64,000 nucleotides of DNA, taken from assembly GCF_046545555.1 (NCBI RefSeq), contig NZ_JBHZTH010000006.1:1-64000 (forward strand), read 5' to 3'. Shown one piece after another: positions 18,437-28,400 of the stretch (the stretch's first letter is position 1; the number at the start of each line of letters is the position of its first letter). A model generated the notes under the pieces. It had not been told where the DNA came from. It made no database searches and was given only the letters and a program-made list of their open reading frames with translations. Made by a program: the position numbers and the translations under genes. The stretch comes from Winogradskyella sp046545555 (GTDB lineage Bacteria > Bacteroidota > Bacteroidia > Flavobacteriales > Flavobacteriaceae).

Positions 18437-19666
18437 ATGAAGAAATACGTAATAATCCTTGTAGCTTTTGTAACATTTAACCAAATAAATGGTCAAGAGA
18501 CTATAACATTTCCAGATCAATCTTCTGTAATAACTACAGGTGTTCCATTTATGCTTATTGCGCCAGATGCGCGTTCAGCTAGTATGGGTGACATGGGTGT
18601 GGCCACATCAGTAGACGGATTTTCACAACAATGGAATCCTGCAAAATATGCATTTTCAGAAGCTAAGTCTGGTGTAAGTTTAAGCTACACGCCTTATTTG
18701 AGTAAGCTGGTCAATGATATTTCAATCAGCTATGCCACATATTTTAATAGAATTAATGAATACAGTGCGGTTTCAGCCAGTTTTAAGTATTTTAGTTTAG
18801 GAGAAATTACTCTTACACAAAGCGAAAACGATCCTGGAATAAACGTTAAGCCGAACGAATTTACCGCAGATGTAGCCTACACTTTAAGATTAGCAGATCA
18901 ATTTTCTATGGCAGTGGCGGTAAGATATATGAGGTCAGATTTAAGGATAAACCAAGTAGATCCTAATGCAGATGCAGCAAGTTCTTTTGGTGCAGATATT
19001 ACTGGGTTTTATCAAAGTGAAGAGGAGGCTTATAATGATTTTAATGGAAGATGGAGAGCTGGTTTTGCCATTCAGAATTTGGGTCCTAAATTTAAGTATG
19101 ATGATGGTGGAAGAGAAAACTTTCAACCAACTAATCTTAGGCTGGGACTTGGTTTCGATTTTATTTTTGATGAGTATAGTAAGTTAGGTTTAACTGCTGA
19201 AGTTGCTAAATTATTAGTGCCAACACCACCAAAATTTGGTTTTGTTGATACAAATGGTGATGGAGAACAAACTGATGACGATCCGAGTACAACAGACGTA
19301 AACGAGGCTGAACCGACTATTATTACAGAAGGACAAAGTAATGACGTCAGCTTTTTAAATGGTGTTTTTCAATCTTTTGGTGACGCACCAGGAGGATTTA
19401 GTGAGGAGCTTAGAGAGTTTACATGGTCATTAGGTGCAGAATATACCTATCAAGAAAACTTTGCTTTTAGAGCAGGTTACTTTAATGAGGCTGAAGACAA
19501 AGGTGCAAGGAAGTTCTTTGCGTTAGGTGCTGGGTTTAAATACACTACTATTAATATTGATTTATCTTACTTGTTTTCTGCGTCTCGAGTACAAAGTCCG
19601 TTAGAAAATACATTGCGTTTTTCACTAACATTTAATTTCGGTGACGGTGAGTATGATGAATATTAG
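18437..19666 (+). CDS. porV: Type IX secretion system outer-membrane protein PorV
   Basis: A 409-aa FadL-like beta-barrel that receives cargo from the translocon and hands it to PorU. A signal peptide (MKKYVIILVAFVTFNQINGQ) precedes the conserved TGVPFMLIAPDARSASMGDMG segment, the PorV hallmark, and alternating barrel strands end in LRFSLTFNFG. I chose the ATG at 18437; a TTG two codons upstream is also open, but the ATG gives a cleaner signal peptide. It lies 64 nt after porU and is followed by a terminator. Confidence 0.94.
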   Translation: MKKYVIILVAFVTFNQINGQETITFPDQSSVITTGVPFMLIAPDARSASMGDMGVATSVDGFSQQWNPAKYAFSEAKSGVSLSYTPYLSKLVNDISISYATYFNRINEYSAVSASFKYFSLGEITLTQSENDPGINVKPNEFTADVAYTLRLADQFSMAVAVRYMRSDLRINQVDPNADAASSFGADITGFYQSEEEAYNDFNGRWRAGFAIQNLGPKFKYDDGGRENFQPTNLRLGLGFDFIFDEYSKLGLTAEVAKLLVPTPPKFGFVDTNGDGEQTDDDPSTTDVNEAEPTIITEGQSNDVSFLNGVFQSFGDAPGGFSEELREFTWSLGAEYTYQENFAFRAGYFNEAEDKGARKFFALGAGFKYTTINIDLSYLFSASRVQSPLENTLRFSLTFNFGDGEYDEY

Positions 19667-19692
19667 AACCAATAATTAATTCATACACAAAG

Positions 19693-19725
19693 ACTATTGT
19701 TTTCAAAAAAAGCAATAGTTTTTTG
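19693..19725 (+). terminator. Terminator of porV
   Basis: A 7-8 bp stem (ACTATTG with CAATAGT) and an A-rich loop are followed by TTTTTTG, 26 nt after the porV stop codon and before cdd. Confidence 0.6.
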
Positions 19726-19745
19726 TCTAAACGAGAATCTGTATT

Positions 19746-20228
19746 ATGAAGGAAGTTAAGATAGAAACTAAACTTAAAGTTTACGATGGGATGAGTGAAC
19801 TTCCAATCAATGTACAAGAATTAATGGAATCTGCTATTTTGGCTAGGGACAATGCTTACGCACCATATTCGAAGTTTAAAGTAGGGGCTGCGATATTGTT
19901 GGATAATAATGAGATAATTATTGGAAGTAACCAAGAGAATGCATCTTATCCTTCTGGTCTTTGTGCAGAGCGCACTGCAATCTATTATGCTGGTGCAAAA
20001 TATCCTACAAACAACATTTTAAAAATGGCAATTACAGCATCATCACAGAATCAAGTAACTGATAAGCCGATACCACCTTGTGGTGCATGCAGACAAACAA
20101 TAGCTGAATATGAAATAAAGCAGAATCAAAGCATTTCACTTTATTTCATGGGAGCGAAAGGTAAGATTGTGGAATCAGATTCTCTAGCAAATTTATTGCC
20201 ATTACTTTTTGATAATTCAGTATTATAG
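19746..20228 (+). CDS. cdd: Cytidine deaminase
   Basis: A 160-aa zinc hydrolase converting (deoxy)cytidine to (deoxy)uridine in pyrimidine salvage. The catalytic CAER motif (Cys ligand and Glu acid/base) and the second zinc site PPCGACR are intact; APYSKFKVGAA and the ENASYPSGLCAE segment fit the tetrameric family. It follows the porV terminator. No clear promoter was seen in the 20 nt after it, so some read-through from porV may be used. Confidence 0.95.
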   Translation: MKEVKIETKLKVYDGMSELPINVQELMESAILARDNAYAPYSKFKVGAAILLDNNEIIIGSNQENASYPSGLCAERTAIYYAGAKYPTNNILKMAITASSQNQVTDKPIPPCGACRQTIAEYEIKQNQSISLYFMGAKGKIVESDSLANLLPLLFDNSVL

Positions 20229-20303
20229 CATTTTCATTGCAATAATTTCAGTAATTGGCTTTTTTTTTAGCAATTACAGTTTCTTCATTATTATCTAAAG
20301 TGT

Positions 20304-20311
20304 TATTTTTG
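20304..20311 (+). promoter_or_regulatory. Possible promoter of pdhA-pdhC
   Basis: TATTTTTG fits the -7 consensus, with TTTC (3 of 4 matches) 20 nt upstream at 20280-20283. It lies about 90 nt before pdhA in a 173-nt gap that otherwise shows only a weak GTAATTG/CAATTAC inverted repeat (about 20251-20277). Confidence 0.35.
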
Positions 20312-20401
20312 TTATTAACTTGTGCTTTTCTTATAGTATCTTTTTAAAAGATCTTTTAGAGACCAGCCAAGTCATTTTTTTGACATAAAATAATTAGCCA
20401 A

Positions 20402-21403
20402 ATGCAAAAAATAACTAAAGAAGTTTACTTAAAGTGGTACGAGGATATGTACTTCTGGAGAAAGTTTGAAGACAAACTTGCCGCAGTTTACATTCAACAA
20501 AAGGTAAGGGGTTTTCTTCACTTATATAATGGACAAGAAGCTGTATTAGCGGGTGCTTTACATGCTATGGATTTAACAAAGGATAAAATGATAACTGCTT
20601 ACCGTAATCATGTACAGCCAATAGGTATGGGTGTAGATCCAAAACGTGTTATGGCAGAATTGTATGGTAAAGCAACAGGTACTTCTCAAGGCCTTGGAGG
20701 CTCTATGCATATATTCTCAAAAGAACATCGTTTTTATGGTGGTCATGGTATTGTAGGAGGCCAAATTCCATTAGGTGCAGGTATTGCTTTTGGTGATAAA
20801 TACCATGATGTTGATGGAGTAACTATTTGTTGTTTTGGTGATGGAGCGGCTAGACAAGGTTCGTTACATGAGACTTTTAACTTAGCCATGTTATGGAATC
20901 TACCAGTAGTTTTTGTTTGTGAAAATAATGGTTATGCTATGGGAACTTCTGTTGAAAGAACTGCCAATCATACCGATATTTGGAAATTAGGGTTGGGCTA
21001 CGAAATGCCTTCCGGTCCCGTAGATGGAATGAATCCAATTAAGGTTGCAGAAGCATTTGATGAAGCTATTACTCGAGCTAGAAGTGGAGGTGGACCTTCT
21101 TTTTTAGAAGTTAAAACTTACCGTTACAGAGGCCATTCAATGTCTGATGCACAGCATTATAGAACGAAAGATGAAGTAGCAGAGTACAAGAAAATAGATC
21201 CTATTACTCAAGTAAAGGATGTCATTTTAGAAAATAAGTATGCTACTGAAGCAGAATTAAAAGATATAGATAAACGCGTAAAAGCGCTGGTGTCTGAGTG
21301 CGAGAAATTTGCTGAAGAATCTCCATATCCGGAGAAGAGTGTAATGTATGATGTCGTTTACGAGCAAGAAGATTATCCATTTATAGATCATAAAATTAAG
21401 TAA
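20402..21403 (+). CDS. pdhA: Pyruvate dehydrogenase E1 component subunit alpha
   Basis: A 333-aa thiamine-diphosphate subunit of the pyruvate dehydrogenase complex. The GDGAARQGSLHETFNLAMLWNLPVVFVCENN segment is the ThDP motif (GDG...NN), and the phosphorylation-loop-like YRGHSMSDAQHYR is present near residue 240. The length is typical of heterotetrameric E1 alpha. pdhC follows after 3 nt. The beta subunit is not in this window and must be encoded elsewhere. Confidence 0.95.
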   Translation: MQKITKEVYLKWYEDMYFWRKFEDKLAAVYIQQKVRGFLHLYNGQEAVLAGALHAMDLTKDKMITAYRNHVQPIGMGVDPKRVMAELYGKATGTSQGLGGSMHIFSKEHRFYGGHGIVGGQIPLGAGIAFGDKYHDVDGVTICCFGDGAARQGSLHETFNLAMLWNLPVVFVCENNGYAMGTSVERTANHTDIWKLGLGYEMPSGPVDGMNPIKVAEAFDEAITRARSGGGPSFLEVKTYRYRGHSMSDAQHYRTKDEVAEYKKIDPITQVKDVILENKYATEAELKDIDKRVKALVSECEKFAEESPYPEKSVMYDVVYEQEDYPFIDHKIK

Positions 21404-21406
21404 GCT

Positions 21407-23026
21407 ATGGCAGAAGTAATTAATATGCCGCGTTTAAGCGATACAATGGAAGAGGGTACTGTAGCTTCCTGGTTAAAAAAAGTAGGAGATAAGATTGAAG
21501 AAGGAGATATTTTGGCTGAAATTGAAACAGACAAAGCAACGATGGAGTTTGAGTCTTTTAACGAAGGCACTCTTTTGCATATAGGTATTCCCGAAGGAGA
21601 AACAGCTAAAGTCGATACGCTTCTAGCAATTATAGGCGAAGAAGGTGAAGATATTTCAGGTTTATTAAATGGAAGTACTGAAGCAGAAAAGTCTGATGCA
21701 ATATCCGAAGGAGAAGATACCGTTGAAGACGTATCGGATGTTGATTTTGATAATTCTACTGAAGATTTACCAGAAGGTGTCATCGTGGTTACTATGCCGC
21801 GATTAAGCGATACGATGGAAGAAGGTACAGTCGCAACATGGCTAAAGAAAGTTGGAGAAGAGGTTGAAGAAGGTGATATTTTGGCTGAGATTGAAACCGA
21901 TAAAGCGACTATGGAATTTGAATCTTTTCAATCGGGAACTTTATTACATATCGGACTAGACGAAGGTGATTCTGCTAAGGTAGATGCATTATTAGCCATC
22001 ATAGGTCCAGCTGGTACAGATGTTACAAATGTTGCTAAGAACTTTAAAGTGACTGGAGACATGCCTAAAAAAGAATCAAAACCTGAACCTAAAAAGGAAA
22101 CACCAAAAGCAGAAGTTAAAGAAGAAAAACCTAAAGTTTCAACTTCAACTTCAGCTTCAAGTTCAACTTCGAACGGAAGAATATTTGCATCACCGTTAGC
22201 CAAGAAAATGGCAGAAGAAAAAGGAATTAATTTATCTCAAGTCAATGGTTCTGGTGAAAATGGCAGAATTGTTAAAAAAGATATAGAAGGTTTTACGCCA
22301 TCTGCCCAATCTGCATCATTAGGGAAATTTGTACCATCAGGTCAAGAAGATTTTGATGAAGTACCAAATTCAAATATGCGAAAGGCAATAGCAAAGAATT
22401 TAGCAAAATCTAAATTCAGTGCACCACATTATTATTTAAATGTGGAATTTGATATGGAAAATGCAATGGCATTTAGAGCACAGTATAATTCAATACCAGA
22501 TACTAAGATTTCATATAATGATATGATTGTTAAGGCATGTGCTTTAGCATTGCGCCAGCACCCTCAGGTTAATTCTCAATGGTTTGATGACAGAATGCAA
22601 TTAAATAATCATGTACATATTGGTGTGGCAGTTGCTGTACCAGATGGATTATTAGTACCAGTAGTAAAGTTTGCAAATGAGCAAAGCTTAACACAAATTG
22701 GTGCTGCTGTAAAAGAATATGCAGGAAAAGCTAGAAATAAGAAATTAGCTTTAGATGAAATGGAAGGGAGTACATTTACAATTTCTAACTTAGGAATGTT
22801 TGGTATAGAAAGTTTTACTTCTATTATTAATCAACCAAATTCTGCAATTTTATCTGTAGGTGCGATAGTTGCTAAACCAGTAGTTAAAAATGGCGCAGTT
22901 GTTCCAGGAAACACTATGAAGTTAACTCTAGCTTGCGATCACCGAACAGTTGATGGTGCAACAGGAGCACAATTTTTGCAAACGTTAAAAGGATATATTG
23001 AAAATCCGGTAACGATGTTAGTATAA
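21407..23026 (+). CDS. pdhC: Pyruvate dehydrogenase E2 (dihydrolipoyl acetyltransferase) with two lipoyl domains
   Basis: This 539-aa core enzyme of the complex carries acetyl groups from E1 to CoA. Two lipoyl domains (about 1-78 and 125-201) have lipoylation lysines Lys43 and Lys166, both in the motif EIETDKATMEFES; the repeat unit is 123 residues and the DNA is clearly repeated too. A Pro/Glu/Lys/Ser linker and an E3/E1-binding domain (about 263-300, IFASPLAKKMAEEKG) follow. The catalytic domain (about 320-539) has the active-site DHRTVDGATGAQF motif. It is co-transcribed with pdhA and ends at a terminator. Confidence 0.95.
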   Translation: MAEVINMPRLSDTMEEGTVASWLKKVGDKIEEGDILAEIETDKATMEFESFNEGTLLHIGIPEGETAKVDTLLAIIGEEGEDISGLLNGSTEAEKSDAISEGEDTVEDVSDVDFDNSTEDLPEGVIVVTMPRLSDTMEEGTVATWLKKVGEEVEEGDILAEIETDKATMEFESFQSGTLLHIGLDEGDSAKVDALLAIIGPAGTDVTNVAKNFKVTGDMPKKESKPEPKKETPKAEVKEEKPKVSTSTSASSSTSNGRIFASPLAKKMAEEKGINLSQVNGSGENGRIVKKDIEGFTPSAQSASLGKFVPSGQEDFDEVPNSNMRKAIAKNLAKSKFSAPHYYLNVEFDMENAMAFRAQYNSIPDTKISYNDMIVKACALALRQHPQVNSQWFDDRMQLNNHVHIGVAVAVPDGLLVPVVKFANEQSLTQIGAAVKEYAGKARNKKLALDEMEGSTFTISNLGMFGIESFTSIINQPNSAILSVGAIVAKPVVKNGAVVPGNTMKLTLACDHRTVDGATGAQFLQTLKGYIENPVTMLV

Positions 23027-23069
23027 ATAAAAATAAATTATTCTGTTACAATTCAGAATACATATTAAA

Positions 23070-23106
23070 AGTCCTGATTTGATTAATTACGAATCGGGAT
23101 TTTTTT
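23070..23106 (+). terminator. Terminator of pdhA-pdhC
   Basis: A 12-bp stem with wobble pairs (AGTCCTGATTTG with CGAATCGGGATT) and an 8-nt loop are followed by seven T residues. Confidence 0.7.
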
Positions 23107-23132
23107 ATCTTTAAATTATCAATTCAAATAAC

Positions 23133-24134
23133 ATGAAGAAATTACTATCAATATTTGTAGTACTAACATTGTTTTCTTGCTCTATAAGTAAAAAGGCTAA
23201 AGACGGAAAACCTGGTAAGGATGGAACCGAACAAGCTAAAACATTTTCTGACCAGAAAATAATTACAATAACTCCAAAAGATATTAAAGCTAGCATGGAA
23301 TACTTGGCTTCTGATGAACTAGAAGGAAGAGCAACTGGAAGTAAAGGTATAGAAAAAGCGGCAGTGTTTATTGAGAATTACTTTAAGGAAAATAATATAA
23401 AGCCCTATTTTGAGACCTATCGCGATACTTTTAAACTAGGTGAACTCATAGGTTATAATATAGTTGGTATGCTCGAAGGGAATGACCCAAAACTAAAAAA
23501 TGAGTTCATAATTTTAGGTGGGCATTACGATCACATAGGTGAGGGTAAAGAAGTCAATGGCGATAAAATAGCAAATGGAGCTAATGACGATGCTTCAGGA
23601 ACTATAGCAGCTATGGAGTTCGGTAGGTATTTTGCAAATTCAAAAACAAATAAACGTAGTATTTTAATAACACTATATGCTGCTGAGGAAATGGGATTGA
23701 AAGGTTCAGGTCATTTAGCAAAAGAGTTAAAAGCTAAAGGCTTAAATGCATATACTATGATAAATTTTGAAATGATTGGAGTGCCTAGAGCTGCGGATAA
23801 GTCTATGGCCTATATGAGTGGCTATAATCGCTCTAATTTTGCACCAACATTAAATAAGTATGCAGGGGAAGAAGTTGTAGGGTTTTTTCCTAAAGCAAAA
23901 GAGTTTAATCTGTTTTTTAGATCAGATAACTATCCGTTTTTTAAAGAATTAAATATGCCAGCACATGCGATATCAACGTTCGATTTCACGAATTTTGAAT
24001 ATTATCATCATGTAGATGACGAGGCTGATAAAATGGATTATACCCATATGGCAAGCTTTATAAATAAAATGATTCCTGCACTTGAAGGAATGATGAATAC
24101 ACCAACAAAAGAAGTGGTTTTAAACGATGAGTAA
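23133..24134 (+). CDS. M28 family metallopeptidase lipoprotein
   Basis: A 333-aa predicted zinc aminopeptidase exported as a lipoprotein (lipobox LFSC, Cys16). Metal-ligand motifs of the M28 family are visible in order: GGHYDH, NDDASGT, AAEEMG and the late YYHHVDDEADKMD. A protease-associated insert is absent. It would trim peptides in the periplasm or at the outer membrane (inference). It overlaps the next gene by 8 nt, so they share an mRNA. Confidence 0.9.
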   Translation: MKKLLSIFVVLTLFSCSISKKAKDGKPGKDGTEQAKTFSDQKIITITPKDIKASMEYLASDELEGRATGSKGIEKAAVFIENYFKENNIKPYFETYRDTFKLGELIGYNIVGMLEGNDPKLKNEFIILGGHYDHIGEGKEVNGDKIANGANDDASGTIAAMEFGRYFANSKTNKRSILITLYAAEEMGLKGSGHLAKELKAKGLNAYTMINFEMIGVPRAADKSMAYMSGYNRSNFAPTLNKYAGEEVVGFFPKAKEFNLFFRSDNYPFFKELNMPAHAISTFDFTNFEYYHHVDDEADKMDYTHMASFINKMIPALEGMMNTPTKEVVLNDE

Positions 24135-24810
24135 AAATATAATTATAACAGGTACAAGTAGAGGAATTGGATTTGAATTAGTTCATTTGTTTGCTAATCT
24201 GGGTCACAATGTATTGGCATTATCAAGAAATGCTCAACCAGTTAGCAATTTGCATTTTGAAAATATAAAATCCCTCGCTTTCGACTTATGCAAAGGGGAA
24301 GATTATAAAAAGGTAGAGAAATTTATTTCTGAAGAATGGGGTCAAGTGGATATTCTTATAAACAATGCAGGAACTTTATTGAATAAATCTTTCTCTGAAA
24401 CTACGTTTCAAGACTTTGCAAAAGTTTATGAAACCAATGTTTTTGGAGTCTCCGAAATGACAAGAATTACTTTACCATTTATGAAAAATAACAGCCATGT
24501 TGTAACTATAAGTTCAATGGGTGGTATTCAAGGCAGTGTTAAATTTCCGGGTCTTGCGGCTTACAGTTCTAGTAAAGGCGCCGTCATAACTCTTACAGAA
24601 TTATTAGCAGAAGAATATAAAGAAACAGGCCCACAATTTAATGTGTTAGCATTAGGTGCTGTACAAACAGAGATGCTAAAAGAAGCTTTCCCAGATTATC
24701 AGGCGCCTACAACAGCTTTAGAAATGGCAACTTATATCCATGATTTTGCACTAAATGGCAATAAATACTACAATGGTAAAGCTTTACAGGTATCAAATTC
24801 TACTCCTTAA
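24127..24810 (+). CDS. SDR family NAD(P)-dependent oxidoreductase
   Basis: A 227-aa classical short-chain dehydrogenase. The cofactor motif TGTSRGIG (residues 8-15), NNAG, the active-site Ser in TISSMGG and YSSSK (Tyr and Lys of the catalytic triad) are intact. The C-terminal part is short. The substrate cannot be predicted. It overlaps the M28 peptidase at its start and the HAD gene at its stop (TAATG), indicating one operon. Confidence 0.92.
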   Translation: MSKNIIITGTSRGIGFELVHLFANLGHNVLALSRNAQPVSNLHFENIKSLAFDLCKGEDYKKVEKFISEEWGQVDILINNAGTLLNKSFSETTFQDFAKVYETNVFGVSEMTRITLPFMKNNSHVVTISSMGGIQGSVKFPGLAAYSSSKGAVITLTELLAEEYKETGPQFNVLALGAVQTEMLKEAFPDYQAPTTALEMATYIHDFALNGNKYYNGKALQVSNSTP

Positions 24811-25451
24811 TGTCTAGGTATAAATGTATTATTTTCGATTGTGATGGTGTCTTAGTAGATAGCGAGGTGATTGGGAATCAAGTAATTGTTGATTTGGCAA
24901 ATCAATTAGGAGCAAATATTGATTTGGAATATGCCTTACAACACTTTAAAGGTAATTCATTAGAAAATTGTATGCATCAAATAGAAGACTTGACTGATGC
25001 ACCAATTCCAAAAAGTTTTGAAAGTGATTACAGAAGACAATCTTTTGAAAAATTTAAAAGTGATATAAAGCCAATTGAAGGAATTAAAGAAGTTATTAAA
25101 AAATTAAAAATTCCATTTTGTGTAGCTTCAAGTGGACCTGAAAGTAAAATTAGACTCAATCTAGAGTTAACAGGTCTTTTGCCTTATTTTGAAGGGAACA
25201 TATTTAGTTGCTATGCTGTTAAAAAGTGGAAGCCAGATCCAGCTGTTTTTCTATGGGCAGCAGAAACTATGGGTTTTGAGCCAAAAGACTGTTTAGTTAT
25301 TGAAGATAGTCCAATAGGTGTTCAAGGTGCTTTAAATGGTGGCTTTGATGTTTATGGCTACACTGCTCATGATTATAAAGATGAATTGCAAATTAAAGCG
25401 ACGAAAACCTTCAATGATATGATAATGTTGCCAATGTTAATGAATTGTTAA
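24810..25451 (+). CDS. HAD family hydrolase (beta-phosphoglucomutase-like)
   Basis: A 213-aa HAD phosphatase or phosphomutase. Motif I FDCDGVLVDSE holds the nucleophile Asp, motif II is ASSGPESK, motif III Lys is in KKWKPDP, and motif IV is VIEDSPIGVQGA; a helical cap lies between residues 15 and 85. This pattern fits the GmhB/beta-PGM-like subgroup that acts on sugar phosphates. It is translationally coupled to the SDR gene by TAATG. Confidence 0.9.
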   Translation: MSRYKCIIFDCDGVLVDSEVIGNQVIVDLANQLGANIDLEYALQHFKGNSLENCMHQIEDLTDAPIPKSFESDYRRQSFEKFKSDIKPIEGIKEVIKKLKIPFCVASSGPESKIRLNLELTGLLPYFEGNIFSCYAVKKWKPDPAVFLWAAETMGFEPKDCLVIEDSPIGVQGALNGGFDVYGYTAHDYKDELQIKATKTFNDMIMLPMLMNC

Positions 25452-25484
25452 GACTAATTTTTATATTTATAAAAAAAAGTGTTA

Positions 25485-28400
25485 ATGATTGAAAAATTAC
25501 AAACCTATAAGGTCAAATTTCTTCTATTATTTTTAAGTTTTACAACCACGATACAACTATCTTCTCAAACATTTGATAGAGTTGAAGAAATTGTTGGAAT
25601 TAATGCAGAAGAAAATAACGGAGTCGCAGTTGCTGATTATGATGGCGATAATGATTTAGATATTTTTATTGTTGCAAAAGCTAAGGATAATCCAAATAGT
25701 CCAAAAACTTTAAGTCGTTTATATAGAAACAATAATGATGGTTCTTTTACTGACATAACGGAATTTGCTGGTTTTGATGAGCTATTATTAGAGGATGAAG
25801 GTGGGGAATCTTATATAGGATTAGATGGCTTTAAAAATGGTGCATCTTGGGGTGATTATAATAATGATGGATTTCCAGATTTATTCTTAACCTATTCTTT
25901 TAAGGTTCAATTATGGAGAAATTTAGGGAACGGTACTTTCGCAAATGTAACTGGGATTTCTGGTTTCAATGACACTGCCAATGAGTGTCGAAATACTGGT
26001 GCTACTTGGTTTGATTTTAATAATGATGGTTTTTTAGATATTTATATCAACGACTGGGCTGGTTGTGGTAGTAACCAGTTATATCAGAATAATGGCAATA
26101 ATTCATTTACGGATGTAACGGCCTCGACAGGAATTGAGTCTTCAAATAATATTGCAAGTTATACAGCTTTACCTTATGATTTTAATGCTGACGGCTTTAT
26201 TGATTTATTAGTCTCTAATGATTTGAATGAACCCAACAATCTCTATATAAATAATGGTGGTAATTCATTTTCTGACCAAGGCTTGGTTTATGGCCTAAAT
26301 ACCATGGGTAACGATATGGGAATAACAATTGGCGATTACAATAATAATGGAGATTTTGACATTTTTATTACAGCAATTGACGATAATTTCTTTTTGGAAA
26401 ATAATGGGAATAATACTTTTAGTGAAGTTGCAGATGCATTAAATGTAGGCAATACCTTTTGGGCATGGGGAACACGATTTTCTGATTTTGACTTAGATGG
26501 TGATGAAGATTTATTTGTATCTAACGGTTTTTCCTTAGAGGACAGAAACGCAGAGCCTAATTTTTACTTTAAAAATCTTACAGTACAAGGACAAGAAATC
26601 TTTGAAGATGTGTCATCCGAGTTAGGTTTAAACGAACAGACAATTAGTGTAGAAGTAGTTGATTTCGATTATGATAATGATGGTGATATTGATTTGTTTG
26701 TATCTAACAGCGATGGAGTGTCATTTCTATATGAAAATAAGACGCTAAATTTTGATGACGTTACGCCATCTTTACATTGGTTTAAAATACAATTAGAAGG
26801 TACGGTGTCTAATAGAGATGCGATTGGTACAACAATTTCTTTAACTACTATAAATGGAACACTAAAGCGTTATTATTCTGGTGTAGGCTTTTTAAGTCAA
26901 AGTTTACAAGCCATACATTTTGGACTTGCTGATGCTACTCAAATAAGTGAATTGGAGATTCAATGGCCTTCCGGATTAATAGAAACCTTTACTAATCTCA
27001 ATTCAGATATTATAATAAAAGCTACCGAAGGTGAAGGTTTTGAGATTCTTAATATTGAGCCGAGTCAAAAAATTTATGGATGTACTGATCCCGTATCATG
27101 TAATTATAATCCAAGTGCAACTTTAGATGATGGCTCTTGTATGTACCTAGAATCACAAACAATTGTGGGTAATACCAGTTCATCATTTTTAAGAACAGAA
27201 ACCTATAGTTATGCTCTAGGAAGTAATTCTTCTGCCGTATGGCAAGTTTCAGGTGGAGAGATTTTAAGTGGGCAAGGGAGTAATGAGATTACGGTACACT
27301 GGGAATTAGAAGCATCTGGACGCGTCACAGTAACTGAAACTGATGACCAATGTTCTAGTCTAGAAAATTCAATTGATGTTTCTTTAGGTGTTGCGAATTT
27401 AGCAGATGGTATCTCTACGGCTAGACTTTGGAATGAGGGTCTATTAAAGGCAATAAGAGGTGATTTTGCAAGACCTACTGTCCATGCAAGAAATTTATTT
27501 CATACAAGTATTGCGATGTACGATATTTGGGCTATTTATGATAATGATGCTAGTCCTTACTTAATAGGTAATACGGTAAATAACTTTTCTAGTACATTAG
27601 AAGAGTTTATACCAGTTGAAGAAATTGATCCTTCATTACGTAAGGCTATTAGCTATGCTATGTATCGTCTATTAACACATCGTTTTCAAAATTCGCCAGA
27701 TCAGGAAAGCGCGCAGGCTACATTTGATTTATTAATGGATAAGCTCGGTTATGATATAAACCTAACATCACTCTTTTATGAGGATGGAGATGCCGCAGCT
27801 TTAGGTAATTATGTAGCTCAAACGATTATAGATTATGGTTTTCAAGATGGTTCAAGAGAAGCAACAGGTTACGACAATGCGTATTATGAGCCTGTTAATG
27901 AAGCATATGCTTTAGATGCAAATGATAATCCGCCAATTAACGATCCAAATCGTTGGCAACCTCTAGGGTTAGATATCTTTATTGATCAAGGTGGTAATAT
28001 TGTGGGAAGTAATGTTCCACCATTCTTAAGTCCCGAATGGGGAAATGTATTTGGTTTTGCATTGTCTGAAGATGATAAAGTTACATATCAAAGAGATGGT
28101 AATGATTTTAATGTTTTTCATGACCCTTCGAATCCGCCATATATCAGTTTAACTCAAAATAATACTGACAGTGATGCGTATAAATGGGGATTTTCAATGG
28201 TTTCTGTTTGGCAATCACACTTAGACCAAACAGATGGAGTTATGTGGGATATATCTCCTAACTCTATAGGTAATGTTGATATAAGTACGTTTCCAACAAA
28301 TTATTCAGACTACCCGAGTTTTTACAATTTTATAGAAGGAGGAGCAAATAGTAATGGACATAATTTAAACCCAGTTACTAATAGTCCTTATGAAGTAAAT

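Noticed and set aside
21388..22203. Minus-strand open frames across pdhC
   Set aside because: They are shadows of the low-complexity Glu/Lys/Thr codons of the lipoyl domains and linker.
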